Below are positions 1-7,881 of a stretch of 55,196 bases of DNA, piece by piece. The stretch is from an uncultured Acidobacteriota bacterium (GTDB lineage Bacteria > Acidobacteriota > Thermoanaerobaculia > Multivoradales > SZUA-115): assembly GCA_937867335.1 (NCBI GenBank), contig CALMKX010000054.1, forward strand, positions 1 to 55,196. The letters run 5' to 3'. The position numbers and the translations under genes were made by a program. Under the pieces are notes generated by a model. It saw only the letters and a list, made by a program, of their open reading frames with translations, was not told the origin of the DNA and ran no database searches. The number at the start of each line of letters is the position of its first letter. The stretch's first letter is position 1.

Positions 1-1302
1 GAGCGCCTGGACAACGGCGGGGTGCGCCTCGTGGGGCTGCCGGAGCGCTTCGACTGTGACATCGGGGTCCGCCTGCAGGAGATGGACGAACTCGGCGTGG
101 ACGTCGCGCTGCTGTCCCTGTCGACCCCCTACCGGGTCGAGTGCCTGCCCCCGGCGGAAGCGCTGGCCCTGTGCCGGGTGTTCAACGACGATGCCGCCGA
201 GGCGTGCCGGGCGCATCCGGACCGCCTGAAGGCCCTCGCCGTGCCGGACGAGCTGGACAGGATCTACAACCGCGCCGGGGTGAGCGCCGTCAACGCCTTC
301 ACCACCCGCGATGCCTCGGTGTACGTGGCCTCGGTGCCGGCCGAGAAGCTCGAGTTGTGGTTCTGGCTGGAGTCCGATCGACTGCTCTCGCCGGTGTTCC
401 GGGAGCTCGCCGCCGAGCGCGAGGTGATCCGCGAGGAGCAGCGCCGCAGCGCCGCCACGCCGCTTTCAGCCCTGGACGAGGAGATCGACGCCGCCTTCTG
501 GCAGAGCCATCCTTACCGGCGCTCGCGCTGGGGCTGGCCTGGAGAGCTCGAGAGCCTCGGCACGGCCGATGCCCGCCGCTACTTCGAGGAGCATTACGGC
601 GCCGGGCACCTCACGGCCCTGCTGCTGGGCCGCTTCGACCGCACCCAGGTGGAGGCGCTCGCCCGGCGCTACTTCGGCCGCCTGCCGGCCCGCCCTTCGA
701 GCACCGGGCTGCCGCCGCGGGAGGCTCCCCAGAGCTTCGAGCGTCGCCTCGCCGGTACCACCTCGGGCGCCGCCAAGCTGCTGGTGCGCTTCCACACGGT
801 GCCGCTTCGCCACGCCGACACACCGGCTCTCGAAGTGCTCACCGGGCTCCTGGCCGGCGAGAACGGCCGCCTGGCCCGCGAGCTGGTGGCGAGCGGACTC
901 GCCCGGCAGGCGATCGCGGAGCATTTCCCTGCGGCGAGCGCCGGCTATCTCTCTTTCCGCCTGGAAGCGGCGGCCCTGGCCACCCCGCCGGCGGAGCTCG
1001 AGGCCAGGCTCGGGGCCGTGCTCGCGAGCCTCAAGGAAGCGGCTCCCGGCGAGGACGAGCTCGAGCGGGTGAAGAACCGCCTGGTGGCGGATGGCTATCG
1101 CCGGCTGGCGAACCCTTATTTCCTGGGCGGCCAGCTGCTGCTCTACGCGGCGATGGGGGTACCGCACTGGCTCGAGGAACGCGGAGCGGGGATCTCGCAG
1201 GTGCACGGCGCGGACGTTCAGCGCGTGGCCGCGGCCTATCTCCGGGGGGAGAACTCGCTGGTGGTGAGCCTCGCCCCGAAGGCGGAAGGAGCCAAGCCAT
1301 GA
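1..1302 (+). CDS. Chimeric ORF: amidohydrolase N-terminal piece joined to M16 peptidase lacking its zinc site (5' partial)
   Basis: The frame is open to the window edge. Roughly codons 1-80 read like an amidohydrolase-2/ACMSD family protein (MDELGVDVALLSLS, then NDDAAEACRAHPDRLKALAV). From about nt 245 the text changes to an M16 peptidase (DELDRIYNRAG, NAFTTRDASVYVASVPAEKL, LELWFWLESDRLLSPVFREL) and continues to the end with a second M16 half. The M16 HxxEH zinc motif, which would lie just before the join, is missing, so this product should not be a metallopeptidase. The stop overlaps the start of the next M16 gene (ATGA), the usual arrangement of M16B pairs. Either a genomic deletion fused two genes or the contig is misjoined; the sequence alone cannot decide. 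The M16 assignment of the 3' part is firm. Confidence 0.75.
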   Translation, partial: ERLDNGGVRLVGLPERFDCDIGVRLQEMDELGVDVALLSLSTPYRVECLPPAEALALCRVFNDDAAEACRAHPDRLKALAVPDELDRIYNRAGVSAVNAFTTRDASVYVASVPAEKLELWFWLESDRLLSPVFRELAAEREVIREEQRRSAATPLSALDEEIDAAFWQSHPYRRSRWGWPGELESLGTADARRYFEEHYGAGHLTALLLGRFDRTQVEALARRYFGRLPARPSSTGLPPREAPQSFERRLAGTTSGAAKLLVRFHTVPLRHADTPALEVLTGLLAGENGRLARELVASGLARQAIAEHFPAASAGYLSFRLEAAALATPPAELEARLGAVLASLKEAAPGEDELERVKNRLVADGYRRLANPYFLGGQLLLYAAMGVPHWLEERGAGISQVHGADVQRVAAAYLRGENSLVVSLAPKAEGAKP

Positions 1303-2717
1303 AGCTCGCCCTGCTCGCCGCCCTGCTCTGCGCTTCCGGCTCGCCGGAGGGGATCCCCTCCCGGCCGGAAGAGCTTCATTTCGCCGCCGCCGAAGTCCGG
1401 CTCGGCTCTCCGGCCGAGCATCGCCACCGCCTGCCGAACGGCGCTGTGGTCTACGTGATCGAGAACCACAGCCTGCCGCTGGTGGATGTGATGGTGCTCG
1501 CCCCCCTGGGCAGCGCCCTCGACCCGCCGGGCAGAGCGGGCCTTGCCACCCTCACGGCCCGGCTGTTGCGGCGGGGCGCCAGCGCGAAGCACAGCGCCGC
1601 CGAGCTGGGGGACGCTTTCGATCGCCTGGCGGCGCGGCGGGAGGTCGTAGCCGGCGAGGTGCTCACCACCGCCAGCCTCAACCTCCTGAGCGGCAGCCTC
1701 GAAGCCGGGCTGCCCCTCTTCTTCGAGAGCCTGCGCGAGCCGGCCTTCGCCGAAGACGCCCTCGCGAGCGAGAGGGAAGCCCTGCTCACCGAGCTCGGCC
1801 GCCGGGCGAACGATCCCGCGGCGCTCGCCGACCGCGGCTGGCGGAATCTGCTCTACGGAGCCGAGGTCGTGTCGGCCCAGACGCCCACGGCGGGAAGCCT
1901 CGGCGGGATCCGCCGCGAGGACTTGCTCGAGCTCCATCGCCGCACCTTCGCGGCGTCGGGACTGGTGGTGGCCGTGGCCGGGGATGTCAGCACTCCGGCC
2001 GTGTTGAAGGCGCTCGAGGCCGAGCTCTCCCGCTTTCCGGGCGGTCGTCGGGCGCCCCTGCGGCTGCCCGCTGGGGCCGCCCCCAAGGCCTCGCCGGGGG
2101 TGTACTTCCAGGCGGCTGGCGGGAGCCAGGACTCGGTGATCCTGGGCCAGCCGGGTTGGAGCTGGCAGGGTCGCTTCGCGGACGCCGACCTCTACGCCTG
2201 GATGCTGCTCCACGAAGTGCTGGTGGGCGGGGAGCTCTCCTCGCGGCTGGTGCGCTCTCTACGCAGCGAAGAGGGGCTGGTCTACTACCCGAGCTCGGAT
2301 CCTGGCCTCGCGCTGGCCACCCAGGGCACCTTCCAGATTCGCTTTCGCACCCGGCCGGAGAAGGTGGCGCTCGCGGTCGAGAAAGTCCGTGCCGAGATCG
2401 CCCGGCTGGCTTCCGAGCCCCCCAGCGCGGACGAGACCGAGATCGCCCGTGCCTCGCTGCTCTCCCGGCTGGGGCGAACTTTCGAGTCCCCGAAGGACCT
2501 CGCCACCCTCTTCGCCCAGGACGAGGCGCTCGGCCGGCCTGCCGGCTTCTGGCCCGGAGCGCCGGCGCGCTACCGGCAGCTCACCCCGGCGGACCTCGCC
2601 CGGGTGGCCGCCAAGATGCTGCGCAGTGAAGAGCTGACCGTCTTGATCTCCGGGCCGAGCCCGCCCCCGGCCGACCTCTCCAGGCTCGGGGCCGTCACTC
2701 TGGCGGCTGCGCCGTAA
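1299..2717 (+). CDS. M16 family peptidase-like subunit, catalytically degenerate
   Basis: 472-residue exported protein with a short signal-like N-terminus (MKLALLAALLCASG). It starts at an ATG that overlaps the stop of the preceding M16 ORF and follows a strong GGAAGGAG ribosome site. It has the M16 fold signatures: LPNGAVVYVIENHSLPLV in the first domain and VAVAGDVS at the end of it, followed by the inactive C-terminal domain with RSLRSEEGLVYYPSS. Where active members have HLLEHM, this one has TARLLRRGAS, so HxxEH is absent. In M16B heterodimers one partner is naturally inactive and helps bind substrate, and this gene fits that role. Its expected active partner is the chimeric upstream ORF, which has also lost the site. 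The 3' end overlaps the convergent oxidoreductase gene by 23 bp. Confidence 0.9.
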   Translation: MKLALLAALLCASGSPEGIPSRPEELHFAAAEVRLGSPAEHRHRLPNGAVVYVIENHSLPLVDVMVLAPLGSALDPPGRAGLATLTARLLRRGASAKHSAAELGDAFDRLAARREVVAGEVLTTASLNLLSGSLEAGLPLFFESLREPAFAEDALASEREALLTELGRRANDPAALADRGWRNLLYGAEVVSAQTPTAGSLGGIRREDLLELHRRTFAASGLVVAVAGDVSTPAVLKALEAELSRFPGGRRAPLRLPAGAAPKASPGVYFQAAGGSQDSVILGQPGWSWQGRFADADLYAWMLLHEVLVGGELSSRLVRSLRSEEGLVYYPSSDPGLALATQGTFQIRFRTRPEKVALAVEKVRAEIARLASEPPSADETEIARASLLSRLGRTFESPKDLATLFAQDEALGRPAGFWPGAPARYRQLTPADLARVAAKMLRSEELTVLISGPSPPPADLSRLGAVTLAAAP

Positions 2718-3747
2718 GCTCGAACGGGGCCCGGGCCCCGGCCGCCGGCCGGACTCCCGGGCGCAGGATCAGCTTCCCGAAGGTGGCGCGGGACTCGAGA
2801 GCCTGGTGGGCGGCGGCTACATGGTGGAGCGGGAAGATCTCGCCCACCACCGGCCGGAGCCCATGGCACTCCACGAACGACACCAGCTCGCGCCAGGCGC
2901 TCTGCCGGCGCGGGTAATCGAGGTTCTCGAGGTTGAGGCCAGAAACCGAGATGGAGCGGTGGAAGAGCTCCAGGAGGTGGAGGGTGGGCAGAGCCCCGCG
3001 GTAGTCGCGGTCGATCGAGGAAAAACCCACCGAGACCAGGCGCCCGAGGGGAGCGAGGAGTTCGAGGGCGAGATCGAGCACCGAGCCACCTACCGAGTCC
3101 AGCACCAGGTCGATCCCGCGGCCGGCCGTGAGGGAACGAATGCGGGTCCCGAGCTGGTCGCCGGCGGTCTCGAAGCAGGCGTGAGCCCCCAGTCGCTCCT
3201 CGACGAAGCGGCATTTGGCGCCGCTGCCCGCCAGGCCGATCACCGGTTCGAGGCCGAGGGCGCGCGCGAGCGCGACGGCCGCCGAGCCCAGGGCGCCGGC
3301 GGCGGCGGTGATCAAGATCGCCTCGCCTCGCCGTGCCCGCATCTGCTCCACCAGGGCATACCAGGCGGTGGCGAAACTGTTGGCGAAGGCAGCGAGCTCT
3401 TCGAAGCCGTAGCTCGCCGGGCCCCGCAGGAGCTGATGGGGCGAGGCGGCGAAGTAGTCCGCATAGCAGCCGCCGGCGAAGCTCACCACGATCACCGTCT
3501 CGCCCAGCTCGAAGTCGCGGGCGCCCGGCCCGCGGTCGACGATCACCCCCGCGGCTTCCTTGCCGAGCACGGCGGGGAGCTGCTGTTCCCGCCGGTAGCG
3601 CCCCCGTCGCTCGACGATCTCGGCGAAGTTGACACCGATCGCCCGCAGCTCCACCAGATAGCCCTCGGCCGGCGGCGCCGGTACTTCGACCTCCTGGATC
3701 TCGAGGACTTCAGGGCCGCCGAAGGCAGCCAGGCGAACCTGTCGCAC
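2695..3747 (-). CDS. NAD(P)H:quinone oxidoreductase / zeta-crystallin-type medium-chain reductase
   Basis: 350-residue cytoplasmic MDR-superfamily enzyme. The N-terminal GroES-like half has the usual GVNFAEIVERRGRY and LGKEAAGVIVDRG motifs. The nucleotide-binding Rossmann half has ITAAAGALGSAAVALARALG at about residues 145-165, the zeta-crystallin form of the glycine motif. Catalytic and structural zinc ligands of alcohol dehydrogenases are not apparent, so an NADPH-dependent reduction of a quinone or enoyl-type substrate is the likely reaction; the substrate is unknown. It lies 22 bp downstream of the KAS III gene on the same strand, so the two are probably co-transcribed and may act on acyl intermediates. 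The C-terminal tail overlaps the convergent M16 gene. Confidence 0.9.
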   Translation of the reverse strand: MRQVRLAAFGGPEVLEIQEVEVPAPPAEGYLVELRAIGVNFAEIVERRGRYRREQQLPAVLGKEAAGVIVDRGPGARDFELGETVIVVSFAGGCYADYFAASPHQLLRGPASYGFEELAAFANSFATAWYALVEQMRARRGEAILITAAAGALGSAAVALARALGLEPVIGLAGSGAKCRFVEERLGAHACFETAGDQLGTRIRSLTAGRGIDLVLDSVGGSVLDLALELLAPLGRLVSVGFSSIDRDYRGALPTLHLLELFHRSISVSGLNLENLDYPRRQSAWRELVSFVECHGLRPVVGEIFPLHHVAAAHQALESRATFGKLILRPGVRPAAGARAPFELTAQPPE

Positions 3748-3769
3748 GGCGCCAGGTGGAGCGCGGAGC

Positions 3770-4807
3770 TCAGGGCCCCGCGGCGACCGCGGCGGCTTGA
3801 GAGGGGGGTTCCACTGCGAGCTCGCTCGCGCGGGCGACCTGGTTCGTGCGCTGGCTCTCGCCCACCCAGCGCAAGAGAACGCTGCCGCTGGTGAAGCCGG
3901 CGCCGAAGACGGTCAAGAGGAAGAGATCCCCCTTGTCGAGCTGGGTGGCGCGTTGGGCGACCCGGGTGCAGAAGGTGGTGATCACCCCGGCCGAGCCCTG
4001 GTTGCCGATCCAGCGCACATTGGACCAATGCTGCTCTTCCGAAAGGCCCAGCCGGTTCACCACCTGCTCGAGCAGGCGGAGGTTGGCCTGGTGGCCCACG
4101 AAGGCGCGCAGGTCCTTGGGGCGAACGTCGTTTCTCTCGAGGATCTCGCTCGCGCTACGGTAGAAATGCCGCAGGGCGTAATCCTTCACCTTGCGGCCGT
4201 CCTGGACGAAGTAGCCGCCGAGCGGAATCTGCACGTACTCGGTGCCTTCGTTGCAGCTGGCAAGGGCGAGATCCACGATCTCGAAGCCCACGGCCGGGCG
4301 CTCGCGCTCGAGCAGCACGGTGGCCGAGCTGTCGCCGAAGAAGATCGCCGAGCGGCGATCCTGGTAGTCGGTGACCTTGGTGAACTTCTCGGCGTTGCAC
4401 AGCGCAGCCCGCCGGAAGCCCATATGGGCCATCATCGAGGCGGCGGTCGCCAGGCCGAAGACGAAGCCCGAGCAGGCCGCGTTCAGGTCGAAGCAGATCG
4501 GGTCGATGCCCAGCTTGCGGCCGATCAAGGCGGCCGTCGAGGGAACCTGGGTGTCCGGAGTGCAGGTGGCGCAGATCAGCAGCTCGAGCTCTTCGCGCGG
4601 CCAGCGGGCCGCGGCGAGGGCGCTCCTCGTGGCATCCACCCCGAGGTCGCTGGTATCCACCTCGGTGTTGGCCCGCCGGCGCTCGAGGATGCCGGTATGG
4701 GCCTCGATCCACTCCTCGCTGGTGTCGAGGGTCTTGATCAGTTCCTGATTGGTCAGCCGCTCTTTGGGGATGCTGCAGCCCATCCCGGCAATGTAGATCG
4801 GCATCAT
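3770..4807 (-). CDS. 3-oxoacyl-ACP synthase III (KAS III / FabH-like)
   Basis: 345-residue thiolase-fold condensing enzyme. The catalytic triad is visible: Cys112 in DLNAACSGF, His239 in VGHQANLRLLE and Asn269 in IGNQGSAG. The Asn loop differs from the common GNTSAAS text. The N-terminus IAGMGCSIPKERLTN and HTGILERR are typical of FabH-like enzymes. FabH condenses acetyl-CoA with malonyl-ACP to begin fatty-acid synthesis, but a lone copy away from fabD/fabG/acpP is often a paralogue using other starter acyl groups (branched acids, alkylquinolones, olefin pathways). Two adjacent ATG codons (4807, 4804) are possible starts, with a GAGGGAG site upstream. It is the first gene of a two-gene unit with the downstream quinone-reductase-like gene. 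Confidence 0.9.
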   Translation of the reverse strand: MMPIYIAGMGCSIPKERLTNQELIKTLDTSEEWIEAHTGILERRRANTEVDTSDLGVDATRSALAAARWPREELELLICATCTPDTQVPSTAALIGRKLGIDPICFDLNAACSGFVFGLATAASMMAHMGFRRAALCNAEKFTKVTDYQDRRSAIFFGDSSATVLLERERPAVGFEIVDLALASCNEGTEYVQIPLGGYFVQDGRKVKDYALRHFYRSASEILERNDVRPKDLRAFVGHQANLRLLEQVVNRLGLSEEQHWSNVRWIGNQGSAGVITTFCTRVAQRATQLDKGDLFLLTVFGAGFTSGSVLLRWVGESQRTNQVARASELAVEPPSQAAAVAAGP

Positions 4808-4925
4808 CGGAGTCGATCTCCCTCGGGGGCCGAACCCCCAACAAGAGGTTCTGGGGCCTCAAGGGCTCTCGACCGGGGATCAGACCCGACCGAGAGCCGG
4901 TGGAGGCGAGAGCTCGTTCGAACGC

Positions 4926-5750
4926 CTACTTCGCAGCGATGACGCCCAGGGTCTTGGGCGACAGCGGCTCGTGGCGAACGACTTCGCGGAACTTCACGAT
5001 GCCGGAGGTCAGGGTGCCAACCTCGCGGCCGTTGGACAGCATGCGGATCGGGTCCACCGTCACCGAGGCCTGGTGGCCGACCGGCGGAATGGTGGAAACC
5101 TCGGAGTACCACACCGCATGATCCTTGGTGGTCATCTCGAGGCCGAGCTGCGGCATCGAAACGTTCACCGCTACCGGAGCGCGGCAAACCGCCAGCACCT
5201 CGATGTCCTGAGCGGAATCGGCCTGATCGGCAGAGGCGCTGTTGGTGGCATCCGCCTTGGCGGCGGTCAGGGCGTAGTGGGCCTTCTCAGGAGCGGTGAT
5301 CCGGCCGACCTTGCCAACCGCGGGGCGGGTGGAGTCGAGAGTCACGCGGACCGGGCCGAAAACCTTGCTGTTGCCCTCAAGGTTCATCGCCACGAACTGC
5401 GTGTCGGTGACAGCCGTGTTCCAGTTGCCCGTCGTGGGCTGGCCATGGGTGACGGCGATCCAGCCGGTCAGAGCCACGGTGTCCTCACCGATGCCGTCGA
5501 TGGTGTAGCTCTCTTCGAGCTGGACACGCATCACGTCGACACCCGGCTGGGGCAGCGTGTACGGCTTGGGCGGAATGGCTTCCATCGCGGCGAGCTGCAC
5601 CTGGTTCGTCGCGTTCATCTGATTGACGACCGCGGCGATGGTCAGATCGTCGCTGTTACCGGCGGCCGAAACGGTACCGGCGAAGAAGAAGACCGCACCC
5701 GTCACGAGGGCGATAGCCAGGCCTGCGAGCATCCAACGGTTCGTTCTCAC
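4926..5750 (-). CDS. Exported protein of unknown function
   Basis: 274 residues from the GTG at 5750, chosen because an AAGGAG sits 9 nt upstream and the product then begins with a classical signal/anchor (basic MRTNR, then a hydrophobic stretch to about residue 27 ending in VSAAG). An in-frame ATG at 5858, also behind a good AAGGAGG, would add 36 residues in front of the hydrophobic segment and cannot be excluded. The mature part has no motif I recognise. It looks like a beta-rich domain with evenly spread Thr/Val/Asp (LTGWIAVTHGQ, VFGPVRVTLDSTRP) and a short Ala/Asp-rich low-complexity stretch around residue 190. The leader and composition suggest a periplasmic or surface protein. It is separated from the flanking genes by 118 and 235 bp, so it is probably its own transcript. 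Confidence 0.75.
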   Translation of the reverse strand: MRTNRWMLAGLAIALVTGAVFFFAGTVSAAGNSDDLTIAAVVNQMNATNQVQLAAMEAIPPKPYTLPQPGVDVMRVQLEESYTIDGIGEDTVALTGWIAVTHGQPTTGNWNTAVTDTQFVAMNLEGNSKVFGPVRVTLDSTRPAVGKVGRITAPEKAHYALTAAKADATNSASADQADSAQDIEVLAVCRAPVAVNVSMPQLGLEMTTKDHAVWYSEVSTIPPVGHQASVTVDPIRMLSNGREVGTLTSGIVKFREVVRHEPLSPKTLGVIAAK

Positions 5751-5985
5751 GCTTTGATCTCCTTGGGATTGCGTTGTTGATCCTGCAATGAGGCCGTATT
5801 CGACGCGCCGAAAGCCGCGCGTCCAGCGGATGAGCGAGTCCTTGCTCGCAGCGTCCATCGTCCGGCTACCCTCCTTTCCGAGCTCCGGCACGAGCCGGGC
5901 CCGAGCAGCCCCGAACAACCGCGGCGAGCCTTGGGGCTGGTTCTAGCTCGCTGCGGAAACAGCTTCGAAAGCGTCGGGCGGGCGC

Positions 5986-7881
5986 TCATCGGCGACCTCC
6001 CGAAGGTCTGGCTCCGGCCGCCGGCAGGGGCGGCGCGGCCTGTTCGAAGTCCGGCAGTCCGTCGCCGTTCTGATCGGCGAGCGCCGTCAAGGTCTCGCCG
6101 TAGGCTTCGGCCTGATTATTGAGCAGGTACGAAAAGAAACGGTCACCATCCGGGCCATCCGTCCAGCCCCGGTAGACTGGGGTGTGGGCGAAGAGCAGCT
6201 CGGGGAAGAAGCGTTCCGGGCCCATCTCGTGGCCGCTGCGGGTCCAGGCCTCGGCGACCTTGCCGTCGCCATCCAGGTCCGTGGGCAGGACATCCGGCTG
6301 GTAGAGCACCAGCGAGCGCAGGAAGGCGATCAGGGCCGAGCGATCCGCCTCGGACGCCTGGCGGTAGGCCTCGGCGGAGCTCTCCGCCTCGCCGCCGTGG
6401 CGGCGGATCACGTCGTCCAGGCCGGGGCTCCTGCCGTCGTGGCCGTAGGGCGCGGTGGAGCCCACGCCCCAGAGCGGCTGCGTGCGGAACCGCGAGAGCG
6501 GAATCAGCTTGCCCTGGTAGTAGTAGCGCTCGGTGAAGCGCTCGCCGAGGTCGTGGTGGCGCAGGTCCGAGTACAAGCCCTCCACCTTGAAGGCGCCGTA
6601 GCGAGGCTGGCGGAGCTTCTGGCCGCCCGGGCCGGCGGCGACTCGGCTGAGATCCTCCACCCGGCCCTCGAAGCGGCTCTTCTCGTCGTTCCAGGTCACG
6701 GCGAGATTGAAGAAGCGGCGGTCCCCGGCCAAGCCCTTCCGGGCGTCGGCCGCCTGGATCTGCCAGTCGGGGACGTGGCAGCTCTCGCAGCCCATCTCGG
6801 CGAGCAGCTGGCGGCCGCGGCGAGTTTCGGCGTCCTGCGGGCCCACGGCGGGAGCGGGGTGGTTGAGCAGGTACCACTCGATGAGGTCCACCTCGCCCTC
6901 GCTCATGGTGCCGGGAGTGCCCGGCTGCATGCGCGAGAGGGCCTCGAGAGTGGAGGGCAGCAGGGGCGGATTCGGCTGCAGGCTGCCGGCGTTCGAGCGC
7001 CGGGCCCAGACCTGCTGCGGGGCGCGCTCGGCATCCTTGCCCAGGCCCTGGAGACACGTGGGGTCGTCGGCGGTGATGCCCATCACGGTGCGCAGCACGC
7101 CGTTCTGGAAGATCCGCAGCGAGGGGAATTGGTGGTCCCCGGCCGAGGAGGCGAAGACGCCGAAGCCCAGGTCGAAGCCGACCACGCCCGCGTCGGTGAG
7201 GCGCACCCGGCGGCTGCCCGGGGCCGGCCGGACCGCCTGGCCCTGGGCGTCGACGAAGGTCACCTGGAGGGTGGGATTGAGGTCCGGCAGGCCGTCCCCG
7301 TTGTCGTCGGCGAGCGAGCCGAAGTCTACTTTCACGCCCGGCGTGGCCTCGATCACCAGCCGCTGGCCCGCGGTCTCCGCTGGCACGTCGAGGAAGCCGT
7401 TGCCGTTGCGGTCGAAGCTGGCCATCGCCTCGGCGCGCATCTGCTGGCCGATCATCTCGATCAGGCCGGCGCCGAAGAGGTGCGGCGTGTTGCGGCCGTA
7501 GCCCACGGGCTCGGCGGTGTTGCCGCCCGAGCCCGGGCTTCTGAACGGTAGGTTGTGGCACATGCCGCAGGAAGTGGTGGTGGCGGCGGCGATGCGCGAG
7601 GTGGCCACCGCGAAGACACCCTCGTCCTTGCCCCACTCGTGGAAGAAGTAGGAGCGGCCCCGCTCGTAGGCCAGCCAGGGATCGGCCTGCTGCAGGTTCA
7701 TCGAGGTGCCCGGAACTTCCGGCGTGCTGGCGTGCATCACCCGCACCCGGCGCTCGCGGATCGAGAAGCCGGAGGGGTCGTCCGGGCGCACCGAGATCTG
7801 CGCCAGGGCACCGACGGCCAAGCCGCCGGCGGCCAGGGCGAGGACGGCGCTAGCGGGCCGGAGTCGCCGAAGCGGGCTCAT
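5986..7881 (-). CDS. Di-heme oxidoreductase (DHOR family, putative c-type cytochrome peroxidase-like)
   Basis: 631-residue exported protein with an N-terminal signal (hydrophobic residues 11-28, ending AQ). Two CxxCH haem-binding sites, C105GMCH and C365ESCH, place it in the di-haem oxidoreductase group related to MauG/CcpA peroxidases. Family landmarks include GYGRNTPHLFGAGLIEMI after haem 1 and LWGVGSTAPYGHDGRSPGLD in the C-terminal domain. Several DxNGDGxxD-type loops (DRNGNGFLD at about 157, DDNGDGLPD at about 192, DLDGDGKV and DQNGDGLPD near the C-terminus) look like calcium-binding or dockerin-like loops. Electron donor and substrate are unknown. The start overlaps the end of its paralogue upstream by 32 bp, so the two are translationally linked. 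Confidence 0.9.
   Translation of the reverse strand: MSPLRRLRPASAVLALAAGGLAVGALAQISVRPDDPSGFSIRERRVRVMHASTPEVPGTSMNLQQADPWLAYERGRSYFFHEWGKDEGVFAVATSRIAAATTTSCGMCHNLPFRSPGSGGNTAEPVGYGRNTPHLFGAGLIEMIGQQMRAEAMASFDRNGNGFLDVPAETAGQRLVIEATPGVKVDFGSLADDNGDGLPDLNPTLQVTFVDAQGQAVRPAPGSRRVRLTDAGVVGFDLGFGVFASSAGDHQFPSLRIFQNGVLRTVMGITADDPTCLQGLGKDAERAPQQVWARRSNAGSLQPNPPLLPSTLEALSRMQPGTPGTMSEGEVDLIEWYLLNHPAPAVGPQDAETRRGRQLLAEMGCESCHVPDWQIQAADARKGLAGDRRFFNLAVTWNDEKSRFEGRVEDLSRVAAGPGGQKLRQPRYGAFKVEGLYSDLRHHDLGERFTERYYYQGKLIPLSRFRTQPLWGVGSTAPYGHDGRSPGLDDVIRRHGGEAESSAEAYRQASEADRSALIAFLRSLVLYQPDVLPTDLDGDGKVAEAWTRSGHEMGPERFFPELLFAHTPVYRGWTDGPDGDRFFSYLLNNQAEAYGETLTALADQNGDGLPDFEQAAPPLPAAGARPSGGRR

Noticed and set aside
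5751-5858. FRRVEYGLIAG text, like the processing motif of Flp pilins
   Set aside because: No hydrophobic segment follows directly and the stretch lies upstream of the best supported start; probably coincidence.
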